A stretch of 64,000 nucleotides of DNA from CAJXII01 sp965242915 (GTDB lineage Bacteria > Campylobacterota > Campylobacteria > Campylobacterales > Arcobacteraceae), in the NCBI GenBank assembly GCA_965242915.1, contig CBDETN010000022.1:1-64000 (forward strand), given 5' to 3'. Under the pieces are notes generated by a model, which was given only the letters and a program-made list of their open reading frames with translations, made no database searches and was not told where the DNA came from. This document shows positions 54,927 through 63,365 of this stretch, in pieces; positions within the stretch are counted from its first letter, which is position 1; every line of letters begins with the position of its first letter. The translations under genes were made by a program, and so were the position numbers.

Positions 54927-55737
54927 TTTTTGGAAACACTATAGATTCCTAATCATGCGAAGAGTTACTCAAATAGGTTTAATGTTACTTTATATTGGTG
55001 GTAATTATTGGGGATGGAATTTTATACAAGGTAATTTAAGTTCATCAACATTATTTTGGATTGTACCGTTAAGTGACCCTTATGCAGCATTACAAATGTT
55101 TGCAGCAGGTGCAGTTATGACTACAAATTTAATAATGGGAGCTTTGATTGTTACAGTATTTTATCTTTTAGTTGGTGGTAGAGTATTTTGTAGTTGGGTG
55201 TGTCCTGTGAATATTATTACAGATGCAGCTAATTTTATAAGAGAAAAAGTTGGATTTAATGAAATCCAAAAAAAACAGCCGGCAAGTAGAAGTTTAAGAT
55301 ATTGGATATTAGGTCTTAGTTTAATTCTTTCATATATTTTAGGTGTTACGGCATTTGAATTTATATCTCCAATATCAATAACTCATAGAGCTATTATATT
55401 TGGTTTAGGTTTAGGTTGGGCAGCGATGCTTATAATCTTTCTTTTTGATCTGTTTATATTGAAAAATGGTTGGTGTGGTCACTTATGTCCTCTTGGAGGA
55501 TTTTACAGTGTAGTTGGAAAAGCTGCATTGATAAGAGTTGACCATAATGAAGAGAATTGTACAAACTGTATGAAATGTAAGGTTGTTTGTCCTGAAAGTC
55601 AAGTACTTTTTATGATAAATAAAGAATCTATACAAGTTCTGTCAGGTGAATGTACAAATTGTGGAAGATGTATTGAAGTGTGCGACGATGACGCTTTAAA
55701 CTTTTCTATTAGAAAACTCGCGAAGGAGAAAAAATGA
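54919..55737 (+). CDS. napH: Quinol dehydrogenase membrane subunit NapH
   Basis: A 272-residue inner-membrane protein with four spans, the cytoplasmic CSWVCPVN and CGHLCPLGG motifs and two C-terminal 4Fe-4S clusters (CTNCMKCKVVCP, CTNCGRCIEVCDDD). It oxidises menaquinol. Overlaps napG and napB, so the genes are coupled. Confidence 0.96.
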   Translation: MTNFWKHYRFLIMRRVTQIGLMLLYIGGNYWGWNFIQGNLSSSTLFWIVPLSDPYAALQMFAAGAVMTTNLIMGALIVTVFYLLVGGRVFCSWVCPVNIITDAANFIREKVGFNEIQKKQPASRSLRYWILGLSLILSYILGVTAFEFISPISITHRAIIFGLGLGWAAMLIIFLFDLFILKNGWCGHLCPLGGFYSVVGKAALIRVDHNEENCTNCMKCKVVCPESQVLFMINKESIQVLSGECTNCGRCIEVCDDDALNFSIRKLAKEKK

Positions 55738-56360
55738 GAATAGTTAGTAAAATAACTTTAAGTATAGCTGTTGCATCTAGTATATTTTTTGCTGGATGTA
55801 CTGCGAATACAGTTAGTGAAGAGTCATTAGGACTTAGAAAAACAAATTTATACACTGAGGGCGCTGAAACTGTAGGTGAAGAGACAAAGTATGGAAAAGC
55901 TGCTGCTGGAACATCAAAAACAATTGCAAGAGCATTTCAAGATGCTCCACCGATGATTCCTCATGATGTAGATGGAATGTTGCCAATAACAATTAGTAAT
56001 AATTCTTGTACTGGTTGTCATGCACCAGCTGTTGCTTCATCAATGGGTGCGTTACCATATCCAAAATCGCATATGATTGATTTTAGACCAGCAACTGCAA
56101 TTGCAGCTGATGGTAGAATCTCTTTTAATGGTGTAGCTTATGATAATACATCAGTAGCAAACTTAAAAGATGTATCAATTAAGCAGTTAGGTAAACTTTC
56201 TGGTACTAGATTCAACTGTAGTCAATGTCATGCTCCTCAATCACAGATTGAAGCATTAGTTGAAAACACTTTTGAAGCTGATTTTACAAGCAAAGATGGT
56301 GCTAGTAAATCAAGTTGGACTGGAACTAGTTTAATGGATGGAATAGACACTTTTAAATAA
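55734..56360 (+). CDS. napB: Diheme cytochrome NapB, probably a lipoprotein
   Basis: Electron-transfer subunit of NapA, 208 residues, with two heme sites CTGCH and CSQCH and conserved His in IPHDVDGM and YPKSHMID. The N-terminus (MRIVSKITLSIAVASSIFFAGCTANT) has an FAGC lipobox-like end rather than an AXA cleavage site, so it may be lipid-anchored, unlike the usual soluble NapB. Confidence 0.95.
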   Translation: MRIVSKITLSIAVASSIFFAGCTANTVSEESLGLRKTNLYTEGAETVGEETKYGKAAAGTSKTIARAFQDAPPMIPHDVDGMLPITISNNSCTGCHAPAVASSMGALPYPKSHMIDFRPATAIAADGRISFNGVAYDNTSVANLKDVSIKQLGKLSGTRFNCSQCHAPQSQIEALVENTFEADFTSKDGASKSSWTGTSLMDGIDTFK

Positions 56361-56362
56361 GT

Positions 56363-56872
56363 ATGAAACGAAGAGAGCTTTTTAGCTCTCTAGCTTCACC
56401 TTTTAATAATAAGGAGAAATTAGAGAGTATTATCCGACCACCTTATTTTAATAATGATGATGATTTTATAAAGAGTTGTGTAACTTGTGAAGAAAAAAGT
56501 TGTTCAACTGTTTGTGAAGAAGGTATTATCATAATACAAGAAGATGGTACACCCGCATTAGATTTTTCAAAAGGTGGATGTACATATTGTGATGAATGTG
56601 CAATATCTTGTGTCAGTGATGTATTAAAAATTGAAAATAAAAAAAATATTAATGCTACTTTCAGTATAGACTTAATAAAATGTATGAGTTGGAATCAAAC
56701 AATGTGTTTTTCATGCAAAGACCCATGTTTGGATGATGCAATTAAATTTTTAGGCATGTTTAGACCTGAAATTAAAGCTGACCTTTGTACAGCTTGTGGA
56801 TTTTGCATAAAGGTATGTCCAACAAATGCAATCTCATTTAAAATAAAAGAAGAAGACAAAGAGGAAATATAA
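56363..56872 (+). CDS. napF: Ferredoxin-type protein NapF
   Basis: A 169-residue iron-sulfur protein with Cys groups CVTCEEKSCSTVC, CTYCDECAISC, CMSWNQTMCFSCKDPC and CTACGFCIKVCP. Cytoplasmic; thought to help NapA cluster assembly or maturation. The first group departs from the standard spacing. Starts two bases after napB. Confidence 0.92.
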   Translation: MKRRELFSSLASPFNNKEKLESIIRPPYFNNDDDFIKSCVTCEEKSCSTVCEEGIIIIQEDGTPALDFSKGGCTYCDECAISCVSDVLKIENKKNINATFSIDLIKCMSWNQTMCFSCKDPCLDDAIKFLGMFRPEIKADLCTACGFCIKVCPTNAISFKIKEEDKEEI

Positions 56873-57183
56873 TGGCAGTAAAATTTATATCATATGTTGA
56901 TCAAGATGCTATAGGAAATTGGTTTATAAAATTAACTGATACTTTGGAAGAAAAAGATGTTATTTGTAAAGATTTAGATGATTATGCTGCAAAAATTGAA
57001 GAACTTGGTGACGATTATGGCGGAGATATTGAAGTTGTATGGACAAGATCAAATCTTTTAACTCCTGCAAACTACCAAGATCTGCAAGAAAAAATGGCTG
57101 TAATGCAAGAAAAATATCAAGAAGAGATAGATAAAATCAATAATAAGGAAGCTGACGATACAGGATTCAATCCAAATGGGTAA
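56872..57183 (+). CDS. Small acidic nap-operon protein, unknown
   Basis: A 103-residue soluble, acidic protein (VKFISYVDQDAIGNWFIKL..; C-terminal helix EKMAVMQEKYQEEI). No cofactor motif, signal or membrane span. It overlaps napF by one base and napL by eight, so it is made with the nap proteins; possibly a maturation or chaperone factor. No family recognised. Confidence 0.75.
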   Translation: MAVKFISYVDQDAIGNWFIKLTDTLEEKDVICKDLDDYAAKIEELGDDYGGDIEVVWTRSNLLTPANYQDLQEKMAVMQEKYQEEIDKINNKEADDTGFNPNG

Positions 57184-58150
57184 ACTACTTTTAATATTTT
57201 TACTAATTTTTATAAATCTAAATGCTAAGGATTTAACACCAACTTATGTTTATGAAGCAAGTGGAGGAGTTACAGATATAGTTTCAAGTGATGGAAAAAT
57301 ATATGTAGCAACACAAGCAAGCAGTGTAGATGTATTTGATTTAAAAACTAAAAAATTACTTCAAAAGATAAAAGTCCCACAAATAAAAGATTTTATGGGT
57401 GATGTTATTGATGCAAAAATATATAATGTAGATGTATATAAAAATAAAGTTTTATTAACTGCACAAGCTCCTAAAGGTTTTAGAGAGGTACATATATATG
57501 AAAATGGTAAGATGGAAACTGCTATTACTATTGAAAAAAGAATGTTTGTATCAAAAGCAAAGTTTATAAATGATGATCAAATATTATTTAGTTTATTAGG
57601 TAATGAGATGTACTTATATAATTATAAAACTAAAAAGATGATTTGGAGAATAGATGTAAGACCTGAAGATGCTGTATTTAACTCTACATTTGCAGATTTT
57701 GCTTTAAATGAAGATAAAACAATAGCAGTAGTTGCTGATGAAAGTGGTGATTTAAAACTTGTAGATATTACAAAAGCTAAAGTTATCAAGGTATTAGCAG
57801 GTAAAAATCTTGATAAAGTTTTTAAAGTTGATATAAAAAACAATATAATCATAACAGCAGGTCAAGATGGAAGATGTGTTGTTTATAATTTAAAAGATTC
57901 TAGTGATTATTTTTTAAGAAAAAAACACTGGTTTTTAATTTATGGTGCTGGATTATCTCCAAGTGGAAAATTAGGAGCTTATTCTAGTGATGAAAATAAT
58001 AATGTAACAATATTTAATACTAGTACAAAAAGCAAGCTTTTTAAGTTAACGCAAAATATAATGACATTATCATCTATTTTATTTATAAATGAAAATGAAA
58101 TATTTATAACAACCGATTCAGACAAATTTAATTATTATAATTTAAAATGA
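57176..58150 (+). CDS. napL: Nap-associated beta-propeller protein NapL
   Basis: A 324-residue protein with an N-terminal signal peptide (LLLIFLLIFINLNAKD) and WD40/PQQ-like repeats (YVATQASSVDVFDLKTKK, VVADESGDLKLVDI, TAGQDGRCVVYNL). NapL of Campylobacterota has this form and location, and its function is not established. Confidence 0.85.
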   Translation: MGKLLLIFLLIFINLNAKDLTPTYVYEASGGVTDIVSSDGKIYVATQASSVDVFDLKTKKLLQKIKVPQIKDFMGDVIDAKIYNVDVYKNKVLLTAQAPKGFREVHIYENGKMETAITIEKRMFVSKAKFINDDQILFSLLGNEMYLYNYKTKKMIWRIDVRPEDAVFNSTFADFALNEDKTIAVVADESGDLKLVDITKAKVIKVLAGKNLDKVFKVDIKNNIIITAGQDGRCVVYNLKDSSDYFLRKKHWFLIYGAGLSPSGKLGAYSSDENNNVTIFNTSTKSKLFKLTQNIMTLSSILFINENEIFITTDSDKFNYYNLK

Positions 58151-58255
58151 CACAATGTAAACTCGCTTTACATCACGGAAATAAATAATTCAAGATTTTA
58201 TATCTTGGTATTATTTATCGGTAGTGGAATAAAAATAAAAAAGGAAAAAAATAAA

Positions 58256-58648
58256 ATGAATATATCAAGTGTAGTAGTACAAACAGTACCAAAGTATTTA
58301 GATGAAGTGGTAAATGCTCTTAAAAACAGTGATGCTTGTGATTATCACATGCACGATGCAAAAGGTAGAATTATAGTTACTATTGAGGGTACAGGGGTAA
58401 GTGAAGAGTTAAAGAAAATGAAAGTTATAGAAGTTATCCCTCATGTAGTAAGTGCAGAGATGCAAATGGCTTACAGCGAAGATGAATTAAATGACCATAT
58501 GGAAGTTTTAGAAAATACTGACGCAGTGCCTAAAATGCTGCATGATGATGAATTGAAACCAGAAGATATTATCTATAACGGTGACTTAAAGAAAAAAGAC
58601 CTTGAAGGTTTCACTGCTCAATTTGATGGTACAAAACCAGCTCAATAA
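58256..58648 (+). CDS. napD: NapA maturation chaperone NapD
   Basis: A 130-residue cytoplasmic chaperone that binds the NapA twin-arginine signal. NapD core: ISSVVVQTVPKYLDEVVNAL, DYHMHDAKGRIIVTIEG, IEVIPHVVSAEMQMAY. The ATG at 58256 is chosen over an upstream ATG at 58205 because AAGG lies 11 bases before it and the extra residues are unlike the family. Confidence 0.92.
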   Translation: MNISSVVVQTVPKYLDEVVNALKNSDACDYHMHDAKGRIIVTIEGTGVSEELKKMKVIEVIPHVVSAEMQMAYSEDELNDHMEVLENTDAVPKMLHDDELKPEDIIYNGDLKKKDLEGFTAQFDGTKPAQ

Positions 58649-58654
58649 CTAATT

Positions 58655-58683
58655 AATAATAACTTCTTAACGAAGTTATTATT
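58655..58683 (+). terminator. Terminator of the nap operon
   Basis: AATAATAACTTC / GAAGTTATTATT, 12-bp perfect stem with five-base loop, between the convergent napD and the 288-residue protein gene; AT-rich tail. Confidence 0.65.
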
Positions 58684-58713
58684 ACATTTATCTTCCAATT
58701 AACAACTAGCCAT

Positions 58714-59580
58714 TTATAACGAAATTTCATTTCTAGTAAAATATATAAATATACCCAATGCGATAATAAGAATAGATACACCTCCTATTAAGTAAACAGC
58801 ATGAATCATATGTTCATAATTATCAATTGCAATTTTAAATACAACCATTAAAGACTCAATTAGTAAAGCTATAATTATAGTTATGGAGAATTTTATCAGT
58901 ACTTTATATTCAGCCTTACTATTTTTTGAATAACTTTTAAATACAACCTCTTGTTCTAAAATAGTTTTTGCAAGATCAAATATTGCAAGTCCCAAAGTAA
59001 GAGCAATCACTGGTTTAAAAATAGATTCTATAGATAATTCAGATTTAATAAATATAGAACTAACAAACTCAAAAAAAGAATATCCAACTGTAAAAATAGC
59101 TAAAATCATCATCACATTTGCAGTTATAAAATAAAAACTCTTACTTACAAAATTAAACTGCTTATGTATTTCTATGAGTCCTAATCTTTGTAAAAGTGCT
59201 GATACATTAAAATCCAGAAAATATATTTTTCCACTTTCTTGTTTAGCTACAGTTATACAGGTTAAACCTGTTGCACTGCTAATATAAGGTTGTGATACTG
59301 ATATTCCATTTTCATCAAATATTAATTTATTCAAAAGATATTTTCTGCTGCTTCCAATTTGAGTACTAGTTGCTTTATCTTTATAAATATTTTTGGATAT
59401 TTGCTTTAGGCTTTGGCTGTCACAAATATAAACTAACTCTAAAGAGGGAAATACTTTATAAAGTTTTTCAAAATTACTCTCTTCTTTAAACTTTAAATTC
59501 CCAATATTACTGATAGTTTCAATTAAAAAAATTTCTATATTATCAATATTATTTCTATATGTATCCATAAATTCTTGCAT
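58714..59580 (-). CDS. Membrane protein with PDC/Cache-like sensor half
   Basis: A 288-residue protein. The first half (1-145) resembles a PDC/Cache sensor (FPSLELVYICDSQ, GISVSQPYISSATGLTCITV, GKIYFLDFNVSALL) but without a preceding membrane span; the second half has four hydrophobic helices. No output domain. It diverges from the NOR-like operon and faces napD, so a redox or nitrogen-oxide link is possible but unproven. Confidence 0.65.
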   Translation of the reverse strand: MQEFMDTYRNNIDNIEIFLIETISNIGNLKFKEESNFEKLYKVFPSLELVYICDSQSLKQISKNIYKDKATSTQIGSSRKYLLNKLIFDENGISVSQPYISSATGLTCITVAKQESGKIYFLDFNVSALLQRLGLIEIHKQFNFVSKSFYFITANVMMILAIFTVGYSFFEFVSSIFIKSELSIESIFKPVIALTLGLAIFDLAKTILEQEVVFKSYSKNSKAEYKVLIKFSITIIIALLIESLMVVFKIAIDNYEHMIHAVYLIGGVSILIIALGIFIYFTRNEISL

Positions 59581-59634
59581 CTATTTTCCTTAAATATTTT
59601 ATAAATGAATTATAATATATTTTATACATAATAA

Positions 59635-59653
59635 TTGTATATTAACTATACAA
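59635..59653 (+). promoter_or_regulatory. Palindromic operator candidate of the NOR-like operon
   Basis: TTGTATATTAACTATACAA, arms of seven around five bases. Its centre (59644) lies about 42 bases before the start site predicted from TACTAT at 59675, a class II activator spacing. Confidence 0.5.
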
Positions 59654-59672
59654 TATAAGCTGGTTATTTTAT

Positions 59673-59680
59673 GCTACTAT
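59673..59680 (+). promoter_or_regulatory. Extended -10 of the NOR-like operon
   Basis: TGcTACTAT-type extended -10; the transcript would begin near 59687, right at the foot of the leader hairpin. Confidence 0.4.
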
Positions 59681-59689
59681 TTCGACATA

Positions 59690-59771
59690 AGATAATATTT
59701 ATTTAAGCAAGTATTTTGGCCTCCTCCTTTTTCTTGCTTATATAAATATTATCTTGATAAACAAAAAGGAG
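59690..59771 (+). promoter_or_regulatory. Leader hairpin with anti-Shine-Dalgarno loop
   Basis: A 22-base arm at 59690-59711 pairs with 59733-59754 at 21 of 22 positions. The 21-base loop contains CTCCTTTTT (59724-59732), the exact complement of the ribosome site AAAAAGGAG at 59763-59771, so loop and ribosome site can form a pseudoknot or an alternative fold that hides the site. No gene lies on this strand upstream, so it is not a terminator of another operon. Confidence 0.7.
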
Positions 59772-59777
59772 AGAAAG

Positions 59778-60413
59778 ATGATAGCAGATTCATCTGATGT
59801 GCTTGACCTGTTAAAACTTGTATATACCATATATGTTTTTTCAGCAATATCACTTATGGTTTGGTTCGCTCGTGGTGTGACAAACCCTGAAGGAAAACCA
59901 AGAATTGTAAAACCCGCAACATTTTATATGTATGTAGGTTTATTGATTACTGTTGGTGTGAGTATTCATATACTTACATTTAATAAAATACCGTGGGTTG
60001 AAACAGATTTCAAAAGACACACAATAGAAAAAGATCCAAGTTTTGATAAATCAAAACAACTTTTTAATATTGTTGTAAAAAATCAAAAGTTTTATTTACC
60101 AAAAGATAGATTAAATGAAAAAGGCCAAATGGTAGTTGAGTGTGGGAAATATATAGTATTTGATGTAGATTCTAAAGATCTAACTTATGGATTTGGTCTA
60201 TTTAGACAAGATGGTTCTATGGTAGCTCAAATGCAAGTAGTTCCAGGAAGTAGAAATGACCTTATGTGGCAATTTCATAGAAATGGAACATATACTATCC
60301 GTTCAACTGAGTATTCTGGACCAAAAGGTGGAAGACATATGACAATCAAAGATGCTGTTGTTGTGGTTGGATGTGATGTAGATGATGAAAAATCAATGAT
60401 TGGAGGTAAATAA
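59778..60413 (+). CDS. Subunit II of a heme-copper NO reductase-like enzyme, CuA site lost
   Basis: A 211-residue protein with two N-terminal membrane spans and a periplasmic cupredoxin domain as in cytochrome oxidase subunit II. The CuA ligand loop C-x-E-Y-C is STEYSGPKGGRHM here, both Cys being Ser, and the upstream His is Tyr (LTYGFGLF), so CuA cannot form. The ATG at 59778 follows GGAGAG; the TTG at 59754 lies in the hairpin. Two bases before the subunit I gene. Confidence 0.82.
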   Translation: MIADSSDVLDLLKLVYTIYVFSAISLMVWFARGVTNPEGKPRIVKPATFYMYVGLLITVGVSIHILTFNKIPWVETDFKRHTIEKDPSFDKSKQLFNIVVKNQKFYLPKDRLNEKGQMVVECGKYIVFDVDSKDLTYGFGLFRQDGSMVAQMQVVPGSRNDLMWQFHRNGTYTIRSTEYSGPKGGRHMTIKDAVVVVGCDVDDEKSMIGGK

Positions 60414-60415
60414 TT

Positions 60416-62062
60416 ATGGGTTTTATTAATACTTTAATCAATGGAACTGATGGTGGATTAGATACTGATAAAATGACACCTATGCAAAAAGTAACTTTAA
60501 GAGCTGTTATTACTGGTGTGCTTTTTTATGGTCTTGCAGTATTAGAGGGTGAACTTATGAGAGTTCAAACTGTAATACCTGGACTTTTTGCAGAAGAACA
60601 TTATTTTGCTATTATGACTGTTCATCCTATTATTGGAATTTTTGGTTCTACTTATTTGATAGTTTTTGGTGCTTTTACTTTTTTAGTACCTTATCTTATG
60701 AAAAAACCTTTATATTGTATTAAGTTAGCAAATTGGACTTGGATGGCAATATCTGGTGGTGCTATTATGTCTTGGCTTGGTGGGGCAATTTATCATTATG
60801 CTCCATTATATACTTTATATTGGCCACTTCCTGTTGATTTTGAACAATTCAATCCTATAGGCGGGCTTGTATTTGTTACAGGTATTGCTGTTATTATGGT
60901 TGGAACTTTAGGATTTATTTATAATATCTTTGCAACTGTATTTTATACAGAAGAAGGTCATGAAAAAAGACCTATGAAACCTTTAATCTTATCAGCACTT
61001 GGTATTGATGGGATGTTAAATATCTGGTACAAGATGACTGGTCGAGAACCATATTCTAAAGAACCAGCTGTTTCACTTCCTGTTGTTGCTATTTTTAGAG
61101 GAACTATTGATACCTTTTTAGATGCTATGGTAATTTTGACTTGTGGTGTTTTAATCTTAGTTTATATTGTTGGAGATTTAAGTGGGGCTGCTTTAGATTA
61201 TACTTCTGTAAATGCACTTTTATACAAAAACTTTTTCTGGTGGGGATTAGATTTGATTGCTGATGGACTTGTATTGATTTATGTTGCGGGTACTTGGTAC
61301 TTATTAGCTATGATGATAACTGGTAAAAAACTGTTTATGCAAAATATAGCAAGAGCTGCTTTACTTTTAGAATTAATCGTTTCTTGGATGGTATGGTCAC
61401 ATCACTTACTTGGAGATCAAGGGCAGCCAAATATTATGAAACTGCTATCTGGTGAGATGGTAACTGCATTTGAGTTAGTTACACAAGGTATTGCTATATT
61501 TATCACACTTGTAACTTTATGGAGTGCAAAACCTCTTAAAATGTCAAATGAGCTTAAATTTTTACTTGCAGGAATATTCGGCTTTATGATTGCTATTCCT
61601 GCTGCAATTTTACAAGCAGATATGGGACTAAACAGAATCTTACATAATACTCAATGGATTATGTTTACTCATGTTCATACTGCATTATTAATCGGTCTTA
61701 CTATGACTTTATATGCTGCTATTTATACTCTATGGCCTATTTTAACTAATGGTGTGAAACTATATAGTCAAAAATTAGCTAACTTTCACTTTTGGTCACA
61801 TCTAATCGGTGCTTTAGGTATGAGTGCATTTATGGGTATGGCTGCTATGGATGGAGCTTTGAGAAGAACACTTTATGTTGATGGTGAATATAACACTTAT
61901 ATGATAATCGCTGCACTTTGCGGTGGATTAATTGTACTAGCATGGGTGATTTATCTAGTTAATGTTGTTATGAGTATCGGAGTTAAAGGTCTTATAGGTA
62001 TCTATACACCTTCAAAACTTGATACAAAAGATTTAGTTCCTGCTGAACTTGAAGCTAAATAA
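60416..62062 (+). CDS. Subunit I of a heme-copper oxidoreductase, probable NO reductase (gNOR-like)
   Basis: A 548-residue inner-membrane protein with about thirteen spans. Heme and metal residues: His70 (TVHPIIG), His329-His330 (WSHHLLG), His419 and His421 (THVHTA). Where NorB has HLWVEG, giving the third non-heme metal ligands, this protein has DLIADG (Asp279, Asp283), and the oxidase HPEVY and its Tyr are absent. That argues against oxygen reduction and for an NO reductase of the Campylobacterota type. Next to nap, it would remove NO formed from nitrite. Confidence 0.75.
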   Translation: MGFINTLINGTDGGLDTDKMTPMQKVTLRAVITGVLFYGLAVLEGELMRVQTVIPGLFAEEHYFAIMTVHPIIGIFGSTYLIVFGAFTFLVPYLMKKPLYCIKLANWTWMAISGGAIMSWLGGAIYHYAPLYTLYWPLPVDFEQFNPIGGLVFVTGIAVIMVGTLGFIYNIFATVFYTEEGHEKRPMKPLILSALGIDGMLNIWYKMTGREPYSKEPAVSLPVVAIFRGTIDTFLDAMVILTCGVLILVYIVGDLSGAALDYTSVNALLYKNFFWWGLDLIADGLVLIYVAGTWYLLAMMITGKKLFMQNIARAALLLELIVSWMVWSHHLLGDQGQPNIMKLLSGEMVTAFELVTQGIAIFITLVTLWSAKPLKMSNELKFLLAGIFGFMIAIPAAILQADMGLNRILHNTQWIMFTHVHTALLIGLTMTLYAAIYTLWPILTNGVKLYSQKLANFHFWSHLIGALGMSAFMGMAAMDGALRRTLYVDGEYNTYMIIAALCGGLIVLAWVIYLVNVVMSIGVKGLIGIYTPSKLDTKDLVPAELEAK

Positions 62063-62070
62063 TATTATTT

Positions 62071-62096
62071 AGAATCCTAATTAATTTTAGGATTCT
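62071..62096 (+). terminator. Hairpin after the NOR-like operon
   Basis: AGAATCCTAA / TTAGGATTCT, 10-bp stem, six-base loop; tail GTAATATC lacks a T run, so termination may be partial. Confidence 0.5.
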
Positions 62097-62162
62097 GTAA
62101 TATCAAATCGAAGTTAAAAACTATTTTAATTTTTATGTGATATTAAAAGGAAAGATAATCAA

Positions 62163-62762
62163 ATGATAAACATAAAAAAAGTAGCACATCAGATTAAATT
62201 TGATGGGATGTACAATACTGTATTAAATGAGATAGAAGAAGAGTTAAACAATGATAACCCAACTATTGATGATATAGAAAATCTTTTAAATAAATCAGAG
62301 TATTTTATACTAGAATATAAAGAGCTAAATAGATATGGAGAGTTATCGTCAGTTCATGCAAAAGAGTTAGAGGTAAAAGATAGTGATGATGAACCAATCA
62401 AAACTTTTAAAACAAAACTAAATGAAAATGTACAAACTTTAAAAAACATAGAAAACTTTGAAGTTGATTCTAAAAATAGTGCTTATTCTATTTGGATTGG
62501 AAGTGTTGGGGTGATGGTGATATTTATGGCTCATAATATTGTCGCACTTTTTAGTGAATATTATACAACACATGGAACTTTTGTTTATATTGGTTATGGC
62601 ATCATTATGGGATTTACATATTGGGCTTATAGAAAAGCTAAAGACAATCATGAAAATCAACACCTGCGATATAAAGATTTACATAAAAATACAAGAGCTT
62701 TGATAAAAGAGGGTCTTGAAAAAAACTATTTTACATATGATGAATTTTATCAAGGTATATAG
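62163..62762 (+). CDS. Membrane protein of unknown function, paralogue 1
   Basis: A 199-residue protein with a cytoplasmic helical N-terminal half (INIKKVAHQIKFDGMYNTVL, EYKELNRYGELSSVHAKELEV), two hydrophobic helices (about 110-126 and 138-154) and a basic C-terminal tail (YKDLHKNTRALIKEGLEKNYF). Its stop directly abuts the ATG of a paralogue with the same layout. No family recognised. Confidence 0.75.
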   Translation: MINIKKVAHQIKFDGMYNTVLNEIEEELNNDNPTIDDIENLLNKSEYFILEYKELNRYGELSSVHAKELEVKDSDDEPIKTFKTKLNENVQTLKNIENFEVDSKNSAYSIWIGSVGVMVIFMAHNIVALFSEYYTTHGTFVYIGYGIIMGFTYWAYRKAKDNHENQHLRYKDLHKNTRALIKEGLEKNYFTYDEFYQGI

Positions 62763-63362
62763 ATGATAAATATAGCAAAAATTACAAGTGAAATACACTG
62801 CGATGGTAGATATGATGCTATTTTGGATGTTGCTAAAAAAGCTTTAAACAGTAACAATCCAACTTTAGAAGATATTCAAAAGCTGATTTTTAAAGATGAA
62901 TATTATATAAAAGAATATAAAGATTTAAATCGCTGGGGAGAACTCACATCTGTACATATTAAATATTTAGAGATAAAAGATACAGACACCAATGAAATCA
63001 AAGAGACAAAAATAAAAATAAATACTGATATAAAATTTCTTAAAAATCGTGAAGAGTATGAAGTAACATCAAAAAATGGTATTTATGCAGCTTGGACAGT
63101 TTCAATAGCATTACCATCTATTTATATTATAGATAATATAGTGCGATTATTTACCGATATTTATACAAATAACAATGAAAATAGTGTATATTTCTCTTTT
63201 GTAATTGTTTTGATATTATCAGCTTGGGGATACTTAAAAACCAGCCTTAATCATAAACGATTACATAAACAATATATTCAAACTCAAAAAGAGATGAGAA
63301 AGCTTATATCTTTAGGGGTAGAACAAAAATACTTTACTTTTAGTGAAGTTTATGAGGACTGA
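62763..63362 (+). CDS. Membrane protein of unknown function, paralogue 2
   Basis: A 199-residue protein with the same layout as its upstream neighbour: shared INI.K...I..DG.Y.A.L, EYK.LNR.GEL.SVH and the tail L.. G.E..YFT..E. Tandem duplication followed by strong divergence is clear. Two membrane helices are kept. Confidence 0.75.
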   Translation: MINIAKITSEIHCDGRYDAILDVAKKALNSNNPTLEDIQKLIFKDEYYIKEYKDLNRWGELTSVHIKYLEIKDTDTNEIKETKIKINTDIKFLKNREEYEVTSKNGIYAAWTVSIALPSIYIIDNIVRLFTDIYTNNNENSVYFSFVIVLILSAWGYLKTSLNHKRLHKQYIQTQKEMRKLISLGVEQKYFTFSEVYED

Positions 63363-63365
63363 TAA

